A stretch of 28,768 bases of DNA from Diphasiastrum complanatum. Lineage: Eukaryota > Streptophyta > Lycopodiopsida > Lycopodiales > Lycopodiaceae. The stretch spans positions 1 to 28,768 of the forward strand of contig MU831995.1 in NCBI GenBank assembly GCA_029204225.1, in the 5' to 3' direction. The notes beneath the pieces were generated by a model. It was not told where the DNA came from, did no database searches, and saw nothing but the letters and a program-made list of their open reading frames with translations. Both the position numbers and the translations under genes were made by a program. Below are positions 1 to 8,889 of this stretch, one piece after another; position 1 is the stretch's first letter, and the number at the start of each line of letters is the position of its first letter.

Positions 1-90
<90 letters not shown>
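1..90. repeat. (TC)n microsatellite
   Basis: This is an almost pure TC dinucleotide run with single interruptions (a CACT near position 36 and a TATC near 81). It is cut by the window edge, so its full length is unknown. Similar TC/GA tracts occur in the gypsy LTRs and in the 5' UTR of the gene at the right end. Confidence 0.97.
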
Positions 91-600
91 AAAAATTAAT
101 ACACTATCTATATATATTATCTTTGCATTATCTTTACTATTCTAACAATAATGTAACTATTTGCTTTACACTTTCGTTTACTTTACACTTTTCCTTCATT
201 TACTTTACACTGTACACTTTCCCCTCCTCACTTTTTAATATGCCTCAGGAAGAAGTTGCATGGAAAGTTCATGGGGCTAGCATGGCACGGATCTGCCCTA
301 GTACTCGACACTGTGATCTAAATCATTTCGCTTTGTACTTGTGCATGGATAAATAGCTTCTTACATGTTTGTACTCTGTTGTGAACTAAATACATTCTCA
401 TCGGTTTGCACTGATCAAAATGGCATCTGCCTTGATACAGTTTCGTTTCAAGGGCAAAATGTATTGCTATTTATAAGTTGCTTGGTTGGGAAGATTGGAC
501 AAATGTTTTGAGAGGCTTGGAGTCTCACAAGGACTTGCAAGATTTGTCTTCAAGATTCCATCACAACACATGTCAAATATTTTGAAAATTTTCATTTAGA
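91..600. other. AT-rich stretch without a supported gene
   Basis: The stretch is AT-rich with repeated 'tttacact' words around 165-215. A short open frame (123-356) has no recognisable domain. From about 470 the composition begins to resemble the coding-like region that follows, so part of 470-600 may be its broken 5' end. Confidence 0.5.
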
Positions 601-800
601 AGTGCATTGTTTGGTTCAAGATGCAAAGATCGATTGCACTTTCATGAAAGTAACTTGGATTTATTTTATGTCCTTGGAAAGTATTTTGCTTGGAACTTTG
701 GACAAGTTCAAACTTATTGTTATGATCCAAGAGAAATCAATCAAGAATAAGGAGCAATCACAAAATGAAAATAGTTTCATTTATGCCTCATGTCAACTTA

Positions 801-1133
801 TGAAGAACCATTTTGCTTTGAAGAGATTTTTGTATCTCAAAGGTGCATTAAGGCAATACTAGTTGAGTGTGAGGCCTTAAAAGATAGCAAAATATGTTTT
901 CCTTGTAAGCTTACATTAGTTATGAAGTCAAGGAAATGGAAATATCTTCATAATGTAGGATCTTTTGGTTTCAATAAGATCATGAATGATGTGTCCATTC
1001 ATAAAGATGAAAATTGTAAGTTTTCAATCTTAAAGCAAGTTGTAAACTTCTTATGAGAATAAGTGAAGCATCCAAAGTGGACACTTATATCCATAAGCAA
1101 GTAGTTAGCCTTATTGAGATGGAAATATCTTTT
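801..1133 (+). repeat. Diverged duplication, copy 1
   Basis: This is the first copy of a duplicated coding-like unit, matching 1523-1847 at an offset of about 714-722 bp. Over the best 90 bp (1041-1130 against 1755-1844) I count 65 identical positions, about 72%. Copy 1 carries a frame change at about 1035-1041 that copy 2 does not share. Confidence 0.7.
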
Positions 1134-1322
1134 GATTTCAATATTGGAAAAATCATGCCAAGTTGTGGTAATTTTTGGACTCATGTTTCTAGCATAAGTA
1201 ATCTTGATAATCATAGGAAGTACATATTGAATGGTCATAGTTGTTGTGATCATTATGAGACATGGAGGTCTCGGATTTCCATCAAAAAGGAGCACCATGA
1301 AGAGGATCTTAAGGAGTCATCT

Positions 1323-1406
1323 CAAGGTTCAAATGTGCCAAGGATTGAGGAGGAGAATCCTTCTCAAGGTTCAAGTGTGCCAAGGATTGAGGAGGAGAGA
1401 CCTTCT
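1323..1406 (+). repeat. Two 42-bp tandem repeats
   Basis: Units start at 1323 and 1365 and are nearly identical. Each encodes a QGS.VPRIEEE-type peptide in frame with the 1041-1946 reading frame, so the repeat keeps the frame (42 = 14 codons). Confidence 0.85.
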
Positions 1407-1522
1407 CAAATTGTGAAAAGAATCTCAAGAAACATGGTTGAGTCCATGTGGCTCACATTTCAAGGGAAAGAGGAGCATACCTCATGTGGTATACATCTCA
1501 TACTTACTTCTTCTATGTCATT

Positions 1523-1847
1523 TGATAAATCAATTTGCTTTAGTGAGATCATTGCATCTCAAAATTGGAGTAAAGCCATACTAGTTGAGTATGAAGTCTC
1601 TCTTGAGAACATAGATGATGTTCTTAAAAGGTGGAAATTGATTTTAAATCAATTAGAAAGCAAATGGTTATTTTATCAAATGTATGCTCTTGAGTCATGT
1701 AAGAGCAAAAGTGATCTGTTCACTCATAGTTTGAAAAATTGTATTGAGGCAAATTGTAAACTCTTTATGAGAGTAAGTGAATCATCTTCTAAAGACACTT
1801 ATCTCCATAATGAAGTATTTAGCCTCATTGGATTTGAGATTAGCATG
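1523..1847 (+). repeat. Diverged duplication, copy 2
   Basis: This is the second copy of the unit at 801-1133, lying in one uninterrupted frame. The matching peptide words are ICFSEIIASQ, AILVEYE and CKLFMRVSESS, then TYLHNEVFSLI. Confidence 0.7.
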
Positions 1848-2474
1848 GTAAACAAGCATGAAGATATGATGCAAACACTTTGTTATTATAGCATGCATAG
1901 TCTGCCAATTTGGATAAGTCTAATTCTCTATATCATGGTAACATGATGTTAGATCTTTGTGATCCTAATAAGTCAAGAAGAAATCTTTATTTTCACATGG
2001 AGGAGCATGCACATGAGGAAGAAGCAAGCCTCAAAGTCAAGCATCTACATGAAATTTGGAAGGAATCAATTTCGAAGATGCTAGGATGGTGCAAAGCTCT
2101 CAAGCTCATCAAAGATGTCAACATCAAAGAAGCACTATCATGGATATGGTGATTTCAGATCAACATCAAGCTCATTGGCTGATCTTCACACCTTTTGAAC
2201 TAGCAAAGACCAATTCAGCCCATGGAGTCAAGTTCAAGATCATCATGTTTTCCATCGTAGACCCAATCCACACGTTGAAAGACAGTAATCTGCTACTATT
2301 GCAAAAAAGAATAATATCTAAGTGCTTATGATCAGATCTTAGTGATTTGTGCAATTATAGCATGTGTAAAATGATGGTTTCTATCTTGTAGCTAGATCTA
2401 GATGTGCACCCAAATAATGCCAAGATCTTGTTGATCCATTAAGTGCATTTTGGATCTGATTTTTTCACAGAGGG

Positions 2475-3310
2475 ATCCACCTTTACTGCCCGCTCTCTAT
2501 TTTCAAAAGTAATTTTGCCGGTCCTCCAATCATGAAGTACTTGTGCAACTCGCAACCAGGGTCATCTCAACAAAATTCGATAAGCAGTGGGTGTTTCAGG
2601 AATGTCCATCACCACAAATGTGATGACAAATTGTACACCTACTATCTTGATTGGAATGTCTTCCAAAATTCCTTTCTGACACACATAATTAATCAGCTAG
2701 TTTGATGGCAAACTTGACAGCTTTCAAGCCTTGTAGACCCCATTTCTCATACAAAGTAGTGGAGATAAGGTTGACATCTGATTCTCCATCTACTACAATA
2801 GCTTCTTCTTCAAATAGTTTGTGCTTGATATGAAGAGTGATATTGTGCTGCTCACTCTCCCAAGCCGCTCCCACGTTCAGAACATTGTTGGATCCCTTGA
2901 ATATGATGCAAAATAGTGGTTCTTGCGGTGTTGTGTCTAGTTTAGTGTTCAACCAATCTAACAAGACATTCTTTCCTTGAGGTGCAAGTCGAAGCAACTC
3001 TCCAATAGAGATATTCATCAATAGTTTCGTTTTTGGAGCTTCGGGTTCCACCATATGGAATGGTTCTTCCTGATGGTGTAGTCGCACGTTCACATATGAT
3101 ATGTGTGTGAACCTTGCGGTGTGGTCACTTGTTGATCTCTACCTAGTGAAGTGTCTCGAGGAGCTGTGCTTGTTGTGTAGCTTGGGCATCTTCTGTGGCT
3201 TGTGCTTCTTGTATCCAATGGTTGATCTTATGATATTGTAGTAGGTTTCTTTCCTTGCGTAACCTGAATCCAAGATCTAGTCAATCTAGCATCAAAGAGA
3301 CGGAGTTAGT
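2475..3310 (-). pseudogene. Ty3/gypsy protease region, gag deleted (element E1)
   Basis: Read on the minus strand this is a retropepsin region of the same family as the plus-strand copy at 22535-23707. Shared words include EPLFC, NVLNVGAAW.SEQ.NITL, VVDGESDVNLIS, FVITFVVMD and KITFENRERAVK. The protease active site, DGGS in the sister copy, reads DGES here. The longest frame is 2689-3093; the C-terminal half (2475-2690) is in another frame after a break following KLAD. Upstream, 3110-3260 corresponds weakly to the REKQRYKDMRQWI linker of the sister copy. Upstream of that there is no gag, and the LTR follows directly, so gag and leader are deleted. Homology ends at about 2475, before RT. It is a non-functional remnant. 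Confidence 0.85.
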
Positions 3311-3976
3311 TGTCACGCGTAGGTTCGTTCCCATGAGAGCGATAGTTTAGTTTAGATTTCAACATGAATGGAGGATTCACATCTATCTCTACATCCATTA
3401 ACCCTACTCTTTAACACTACTCATCCCTTAACACTTACTAGCCCTTAGCACTACACATCCACAACAAAGATAGTTTACTCTTTCTCTCGCTCCCTTTCTC
3501 TCTCATAAAAAGTATAATAACATACAATCCCAATAGCACTCAGATCCAACAATTAGCAAAATCCAAATAAGCATGAGAGATGGAGGAAAAGTGATAGAGA
3601 TCAAGGACATTCATCAATCCATTTCTGAAGAGAACCAATATGCTTTATTGAAATGAGAAAATGAACATGAGGAGCAACTTGAGTCGGTCCCTTCTTATAG
3701 TAGAGAGGAGGACCCTGGCCTCTGAATCCTATTGGTCCAGTCTTGTGGGAACCATCAAAATTGGAGGGAAACCCCAACTTTATTCACTAACTTAACATTT
3801 AGGCCTTGTGACATTAAAAGTTTTGCAAAAAGGCCTAAAGTCCTTTTATTAACTTTTAACTAATCAATCAAATAATTGTGTGATCATCGGGTTGGACTTA
3901 CACACGAAGGGTGCCAAATCCCTTTCACTTATTAACTAGGGTTAGGGTTGCCTTGAGATCCGCAAACCCTCCAACA
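3311..3976 (-). repeat. Gypsy-family LTR (element E1)
   Basis: On the minus strand it begins TGTTGGAGGG (3976) and ends GCGTGACA (3311), giving TG...CA ends and about 666 bp. Positions from about 3311 to 3755 match 19796-20230 in reverse complement. The whole matches 5715-6400 in the same orientation. On the element strand it holds a TATA-like CTATAAG, an AATAAA (the plus-strand 'tttatt' near 3643) and a GA-rich tract, consistent with U3-R-U5. A protease remnant follows on its 3' side. Confidence 0.88.
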
Positions 3977-4453
3977 GTATCCCCCACCAAAACTGGTGGC
4001 GGTCCCACGACACCTGCAATATGCAGTTATTGGAGACTTTTATTGGCTTCGTGTCCCAAATCTTGATTAAATGATGCTGCACCTTCTCCATAAAATCAAG
4101 ACGTGCAGTATTAAAATCCAGTGTGTGTGTGCAATCCACTTTGAGGTTGTCCATGATGTGAAGCGTGATTCCCAGGAGCCTCCCATCATTGTCGCATGAA
4201 AATATAAACAAGCAACCGACAACTAATCTTTGATTTGCTTCGAGGCCATTGGCTTATTTGGATCGAATGCCAAAGGAGGGAGACAATCGTCCCATCTGGT
4301 TGCCACTGAGGACGCCAACAGAGTTAGATCTTTAGCAAACATTGCCGATTGTCGCACCGTTGGATCTGGAGAGTGGACATACTCGCGGTGATAGGCTTGT
4401 AAGGCACGGTGGAAATCCACTGAGATGGCTTTTAAGGTCTCAACAAAATACAC
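3977..4453 (-). pseudogene. Unidentified exon-like block beside gypsy LTR
   Basis: On the minus strand a T-rich tract ending in ACAG (to 4453) looks like a 3' splice site. An open frame of about 76 codons follows (4452 to 4223), containing the words VDFHRALQAY, REYVHSPDPTVRQ and PPLAFDPNKPM. After a stop, another frame (about 4211-3977) contains DGRLLGITLHIMDN and similar. Positions 4348-4426 match 9827-9905 at 66 of 79 bases, yet only 2 of 26 residues differ, so most changes are silent. That pattern suggests a protein once under constraint. I do not recognise the family. It could be a host gene exon or the gag of another retroelement. The gypsy LTR starts immediately on its 3' side. Confidence 0.45.
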
Positions 4454-4469
4454 TGTAAAAAAATCAGTA

Positions 4470-4929
4470 GGTTGTTATGCAGTCTACAAGAGATGACTTT
4501 GTTGTTTGTCATCACTCTGTTGGAGATTCAATGCTTCATATGCATTGATCCATCTACGTTTTGAGCATTGCAGGCACCCATTCTTAGCATGTTTGTTTCT
4601 CATATTTCTTTGCAGCTACATACAAGCCATTACCTACATTCTATATATGTCGTTAGTAGCTCTATGCCTCATATTTGTACCAAATTTTTACCTGCTTTTA
4701 GTCTAACAGTAAATTGCAGGCATGTGTTTGTTTGTTTATGCTAAAGTAAGGCATGCTTGAGAGATTGATGTAAGTAATGACTGCAAAAAGTTGACTTTGA
4801 ATATCTCCAGGTACAAGTCTTATCTACTTTGAGCCCACGTAATTTAAAGTAGGCATCAGTAGTGTAGAATTGCCATAATGTTTGGAACTGGTTTGTTGTG
4901 AGCCAGGGCCGATTGTGACGTTTTAATTT
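4470..4929. other. No gene seen; possible intron or intergenic DNA
   Basis: AT-rich sequence lies between the exon-like block and the copia LTR. Short frames (4506-4706 plus, 4741-4935 minus) show no recognisable motif. If the splice acceptor at 4453 is real, part of this could be intron. Confidence 0.4.
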
Positions 4930-5146
4930 CCACATCTAATACGCTTCCACAAAGCTAAATCATAAACCAATCTAATCTATGCATGGCCATGGAATCGACT
5001 GCATCGATCCGGTGACTTCAAAGCCGTGATTAAGTAGGGTAGACTTTGATCTGTCAAAGCCGGCCTGAATCCGATAGATGTGGTTTCATGCTCCAAGGGA
5101 TACTTGCCCTTGTCACGACGTGCTTACGCACATTACATCCCCAACA
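4930..5146 (+). repeat. Copia 5' LTR (diverged)
   Basis: The last 50 bp (5097-5146) match the end of the 3' LTR (6811-6860) at 47 of 50 positions and end CCCCAACA, immediately followed by the PBS. Upstream similarity is weak (a shared 'aatctaatc' word near 4970), so the start is an estimate. Confidence 0.7.
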
Positions 5147-5160
5147 TGGTATCAAAGCAG
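5147..5160 (+). other. Primer-binding site, initiator tRNA-Met type
   Basis: TGGTATCAAAGCAG starts directly after the LTR terminus. The usual plant copia PBS complementary to initiator tRNA-Met is TGGTATCAGAGC, so this differs at one core base. Confidence 0.88.
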
Positions 5161-5332
5161 TAATTTATACTCTTTGATTCGTTTAAGGCGGATTTAGAGA
5201 TTACATTATCAGAACGATTGTTTTGATAAAGAGTAAACACTTACTATAATTGTTTCCAGTCATATAATGTACTATCTGCATACGCTCATCGGCCTGAACT
5301 TCTGAATGGATTCTCAATCATAGTTTGCTCTA

Positions 5333-5557
5333 ATGGCAAACAAACTCGATAATTCGAATTACCACTTGTGGAAATTCATGATGAGGGTAGTACAGATGGC
5401 CAAGGAACTTGGAAAAATAGTTGTTGGAACCGAACGACTTCCCAATGTCGATGAGCAAGCCATTTCTAAATGGAAACTCAAGGATGCCAAGGCATTTGTC
5501 TTTATCACCCTTATAATGGACTGTCGAAGCTCATACCAAATGTATTGTATGTCCTGA
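5333..5557 (+). pseudogene. Copia gag N-terminal fragment
   Basis: Words LDNSNYHLWKFMM, AKELGKIVVG and W.LKDAKAF fit the N-terminus of copia gag (UBN2/retrotran_gag type), normally followed by a longer nucleocapsid with a zinc knuckle. Here the frame ends after about 74 codons, and the next sequence is RNase H in another frame. The 3' part of gag, protease, integrase and RT are missing. The distance from the PBS (about 170 bp) is normal for a copia leader. Confidence 0.8.
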
Positions 5558-5560
5558 ATT

Positions 5561-5640
5561 TGGTTGAGGAATCTACTATCTAATATTGGTCTCAAACAAT
5601 CTACTCCAATGATCATTGAGTGTGAAAATCAGAGTGGTAG
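5561..5640 (+). pseudogene. Copia RNase H fragment, 5' part
   Basis: Reading from 5561 gives WLRNLLSNIGLKQ followed by IIECENQSG, the conserved copia RNase H segment usually ending YCDNQSA; the catalytic Asp position here reads Glu. The reading is cut at about 5640 and resumes at about 6401 after the nested LTR. Confidence 0.8.
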
Positions 5641-5714
5641 CGGGTATTTCCTATCCACCCTCAACCCTAGATCCAAGCGCACAAGCGTCAAGGAGATGAA
5701 GAGGAATAACTAGT

Positions 5715-6400
5715 TGTCACGCGAAGATTCGTTCCCATGAGAGCGATAGCATATTTTATAATCCAGCAAATGCATGTGATCTATATCTAACACTAAGCAT
5801 TAACACTAAGGTCCATTAACACTAGCAATTAACACTACATAACAATGATAGAGCTTACTCTTCTCTCTCTCTCTTTCTCTCTCACAATAAGTATAACAAT
5901 AAACAATCCCAATAAGCATCAAATCCAACAATTAGCAAGTCCAAAGAAAACATGAGAGATAGAGGAGGAAAGAAGAGGAGCAAGGACATTCCATATCCAT
6001 TCCATAAGAGGCCCAACCTGCTTGTATTGAAATGAAGAGAAAAAATTTCTACAATAATTCAAAACTACCACTATATAGAGTGGATTTTAGGGGTTTGGCC
6101 TCAAATCCTATTGGCCAATTTCTACCCTAAATATTTGAAATTAAAAAAGTGGAGGGAACTTAATCAAAAATTGGAGGGAATCAATTTGAAAATTGGGGGA
6201 AACCCTTTTTATTCACTAACTTGACTATTAGGCCCTGCAACATTAAAAGTCTTGCAAAAAGGCCTAAAGTCCATTTATTAACTTTTAACTAATCAATTAA
6301 CTATGTGATCATTGGATTGGACTTACACACGGAGGATGTCAAATCCCTCTCACTTATTAACTAAGGTTAGGATTGTCTTGATATCCGCAAACCCTCCAAA
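5715..6400 (-). repeat. Gypsy-family LTR nested in the copia element
   Basis: On the minus strand it runs from TTGGAGGGTTTGCGG (6400) to CGCGTGACA (5715) and aligns along its length with the LTR at 3311-3976, with indels. It has a TATATAG word on the element strand (near 6075) and a TC-rich stretch at 5860-5885. No internal gypsy sequence is attached, so it looks like a solo LTR. 5641-5714 is unassigned and may be LTR/leader of the same insertion. I could not define a target-site duplication. Confidence 0.82.
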
Positions 6401-6550
6401 TGTCCTTTAATCCTAGATTTCACTCCAGAAGCAAGCACATTGAGATTAAGTGCCACTACATCAGGAGCAAAATACTCAACAAGGAGGTAAGTATGAAATT
6501 TTGCAGAACCCAGTACATGGCAGCTGATATACAAAAGGGTTAATCAGGAA
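6401..6550 (+). pseudogene. Copia RNase H fragment, 3' part
   Basis: Reading resumes as SFNPRFHSRSKHIEIK, the conserved RNase H C-terminus, then RSKILNKEVS and MAADIQKG, close to the usual ADIFTK ending. It continues the domain interrupted at 5640. A stop follows, then the polypurine tract. Confidence 0.85.
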
Positions 6551-6611
6551 GCACACAAGAATTTTTGTGTTGTCTTGAATCTCCAAATCAAGGCATTCAA
6601 GGATCCATATT

Positions 6612-6619
6612 AAGGGGGG
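6612..6619 (+). other. Polypurine tract
   Basis: A purine run AAGGGGGG sits directly upstream of the 3' LTR start TGTTGG. The same 'ggatccayattaaggggg' context precedes the LTR of the copia tail at 18940. Confidence 0.85.
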
Positions 6620-6620
6620 T

Positions 6621-6860
6621 TGTTGGATTTCTATCATCTTCATCCCTTATCTCATTGCTAATCTAATCCATTCATTAATTGTATGTAAATACATGTACAG
6701 TTGCACAGTTTGCAATAATATCCTTGTTTTCTAACAGTCTACAGAAATACAAAGGAATTGATGACAATGTTTTGTGAACTCAGCCGACACCGATTGTCAT
6801 CCACCATTTGGGGATACTCGCCCTTGTTGCGACGTGCTTACGCACATTACATCCCCAACA
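6621..6860 (+). repeat. Copia 3' LTR, 240 bp, complete
   Basis: It begins TGTTGG and ends CCAACA, a perfect 6-bp terminal inverted repeat. It is preceded by the polypurine tract. The final 50 bp are almost identical to the end of the 5' LTR. Confidence 0.93.
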
Positions 6861-7047
6861 CTAATTGGTGCATAGTGGGATTAGGGTGATACAATAACTT
6901 GTTTTTCATTTATGTGTTGCACACTACATACATGGATTGATTACGTTAATCCTGAAAATTGTAGATTCGAAAAGGCACAGCCAGAGACTATTTTATATTT
7001 TGTTTATTCATGCATCGCTTTATGCAACAATCATCAATACTCGCATT

Positions 7048-7860
7048 TCATTCAACGGAAACCAATGTGTTGGGTAATCGTTTTCCATCCAAGCGCTCAA
7101 GAATTACTACGCCATAGTTCGAGATTTCCTTCACTTTAAATGGGCCTTCACCGGTAAACTTCAATTTTTTGTTGATCCGCTTGGTTTTGTACATCAGTGC
7201 AAGATCTCCTGCTTTCATATCCTTTTTGTGCAATCGACGATCGTGCCATGCTTTTCGGCGGGCTTTCTCTGCTGCTAACGTGTGAATTGTCATAAATCGG
7301 GTTTCACATAATTTGTGCAACGCTTCATGACGTAGTTGTAAAGACTTATCATCATTTAACCATTTTGTTGTCGCTATGCGTAAAGATGAGATTAAATATT
7401 CAATCGACATGACAACATCTTGACCATAAATCAGTTGAAAGGGTGTTTGATTTGTACTATTTTTGTAAGCGGTTTTGAATGCCCATAATGTTGCATACAG
7501 TTTATGTTCCCAATCAGATTGACTCGCTTCAACTGTCTTTGTCATAATAGTGCAGAGAATCTTATTGGAGGATTCAACTTGGCCATTCTCTCTAGGATAG
7601 TAAGGAGTACTGAATCTATGTATAACAGAAAAGTCTTCCAGTAAACACTTTATTGTTTGATTAACAAAGTGTGTACCCCGGTCACTGACAATCTCGATCG
7701 AACATCCAAATCTGATTATAATATTTTCGTAGAAAAACTTGGCCGTAGATTTTGCATCAGCAACTTTGACAGCTTTGGCTTCAACCCACTTGGTCATATA
7801 GTCAGTTGCTACGATAATGTATCAGGCTTGAGATCCTTGTGCGACAGGATAAATAGGACC
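7048..7860 (-). pseudogene. Gypsy integrase core and C-terminus, copy A
   Basis: The frame 7797-7048 contains TKWVEAKAVK, VSDRGTHFVNQ, STPYYPRENGQVESSNK and FQLIYGQDVVM, so two of the three catalytic acidic residues (Asp in SDRG, Glu in QVESSNK) lie within it. The first Asp is just upstream in VATDYM. The frame is preceded by an in-frame TGA (plus 7822-7824) that is also present in copy B. The C-terminus has the LMYKTKR...GEGPFKV SH3-like GPF/Y region. No chromodomain follows. This domain would join element cDNA to host DNA; here it is dead. Confidence 0.93.
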
Positions 7861-8340
7861 AACATCATCCAGTCCCAATTTTTCAAACGGTGCTTGCGAT
7901 AAAACTGGATGCAAGGGTTCATAAATCTGTCTAGTAGGCCGTTGTGCCCGCTGGCAAACATCACATGTATGAATATAATTTTACGTGTCCTTATGAAGCG
8001 TAGGCCACCAACAACCTGATTGCAAAAGTTTGTGAACAATAATATCTCTAGAGAAGTGTCCTCCGCCCATGCCATCATGTGAAAACATGATTAAATCTGA
8101 GATTTCATGTGGTAAAACACATCTACGTAGAATATTATCTGATCCATGATGATACAATTGTCTTGCAATCAATTGATAAGGTTGAGCCTTATGATTCAAT
8201 TGTCTCTTCTGTACTTTTTTCAAAGAGTCATTCAGTCGTCCTAGCAGCATGTACTCAACAATATCCGCTGCCCACTCAGGTACTGCTTCTACATAGAACA
8301 ATGCAGCATCTGGTAATTCATCATCCACTTCAGTGTTAAC
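7861..8340 (-). pseudogene. Gypsy integrase zinc-binding region, copy A
   Basis: The frame 8328-7981 has PEWAADIVEYML then MGGGHFSRDIIVHKLLQSGCWWPTL, the H2C2 zinc-binding domain of gypsy integrase. After a stop the CDVCQRAQRP half of the zinc site follows near 7950. The next segment reads VGPIYPVAQGSQA up to the shared TGA. Confidence 0.88.
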
Positions 8341-8423
8341 TAGTGCGGATTCAATTTGCGAAACGTGATCAACTAGACAATGTTGCTTCCCCTTTCGAAC
8401 CGCAATTCAAAAGTCAAATTCAG

Positions 8424-8700
8424 TCAATAACAGTAACCGCTAAATCCATCGAGGAAACTATAAGCTTCTGCTCCAGCAAGGCAATCCAAAATGCTTTCAG
8501 TAAAAGGTAACGAAAAGTGATCCTTCCGCGTCACTTTGTTCAAAGCCTTGAGATTCACACAAATTCTCAATTTCCCATTCTTCTTAGAAACAATGACAAT
8601 CGGTGCAACCCATTCGGTATGCTCAATCTCATAAATGAAATCGGCATCAAGCATCTCTGAAGCTCTTTCTTTATCAGATCTGCAACATTAGGATTACAGC
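8424..8700 (-). pseudogene. Gypsy RT N-terminal fragment, copy A (palm deleted)
   Basis: The frame 8654-8424 has the words MLDADFIYEIEHTEWVAPIVIV, RICVNLKALNKV and AYSFLDGFSG. It therefore reaches the first catalytic Asp of RT (FLDGFS) and then stops, because sequence equivalent to B 11509-12372 is absent. The YxDD motif is missing, so this copy could not encode a working polymerase. Confidence 0.9.
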
Positions 8701-8889
8701 GATAGAACTTTGTCATGTACTAAAGGTATGGTATGTTCAATAATCGACGTCAGAATACCCTTCAAATCTTGATAAGTCCATGCAAAACAATCTTGATTCT
8801 TAATACATAACATTCGGAGTGCTTGATACTATTCAAAATTAAGTTGTGATCCAACTTGGACAATCTTTTCTGGTTCTCCTGGTTCAGCA

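Larger units (their letters stand above)
602..2331 (+). pseudogene. Unidentified frameshifted coding-like region with internal duplication
   Basis: I do not recognise the family. Open frames follow one another on the plus strand (602-862, 790-1056, 1041-1946, 1910-2152, 2056-2331) and change frame at about 790, 1040 and 1910-2060. This is what one ancestral frame broken by small indels would give. The protein is rich in Lys, Glu, Ser and Ile. A segment starting at FCFEEIFVSQ (about 814) recurs diverged at ICFSEIIASQ (about 1534). The segment CKLLMRISEAS, read across the frame change at 1041, recurs as CKLFMRVSESS at 1755. Two 42-bp repeats encoding QGS.VPRIEEE lie between the copies. No catalytic motif, zinc finger, signal peptide or membrane segment is evident. 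It could be a decayed host gene, a lineage-specific repeat protein, or an accessory ORF of a transposon. No LTR, PBS or terminal repeat was found around it. Confidence 0.4.
4930..6860 (+). mobile_element. Miniature, internally deleted Ty1/copia element with nested gypsy LTR
   Basis: In order there is a diverged 5' LTR ending CCCCAACA at 5146, a PBS (5147), a gag N-terminus (5333-5557), an abrupt switch to the C-terminal RNase H (5561), a nested reverse-oriented gypsy LTR (5715-6400), the resumed RNase H tail (6401-6550), a polypurine tract (6612-6619) and a complete 240-bp 3' LTR (6621-6860). Protease, integrase and RT are absent, so the gag and RNase H pieces meet at about 5558. Without the nested LTR the element would be about 1.2 kb. 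The left boundary is approximate because the 5' LTR aligns to the 3' LTR well only near its end. Confidence 0.85.

Noticed and set aside
1323-1406. Possible CRISPR-like direct repeats
   Set aside because: There are only two units, with no spacers between them and a coding context, in a eukaryotic genome.
3936-3950. Telomere-like CCCTAA/TTAGGG words in the gypsy LTR
   Set aside because: Only about two units occur and they lie at the same place in the LTR family, so they are part of the LTR and not an interstitial telomere.
7657-7902. Plus-strand frames antisense to integrase (also 10737-11003)
   Set aside because: They mirror the minus-strand integrase sequence in both copies and have no domain of their own.
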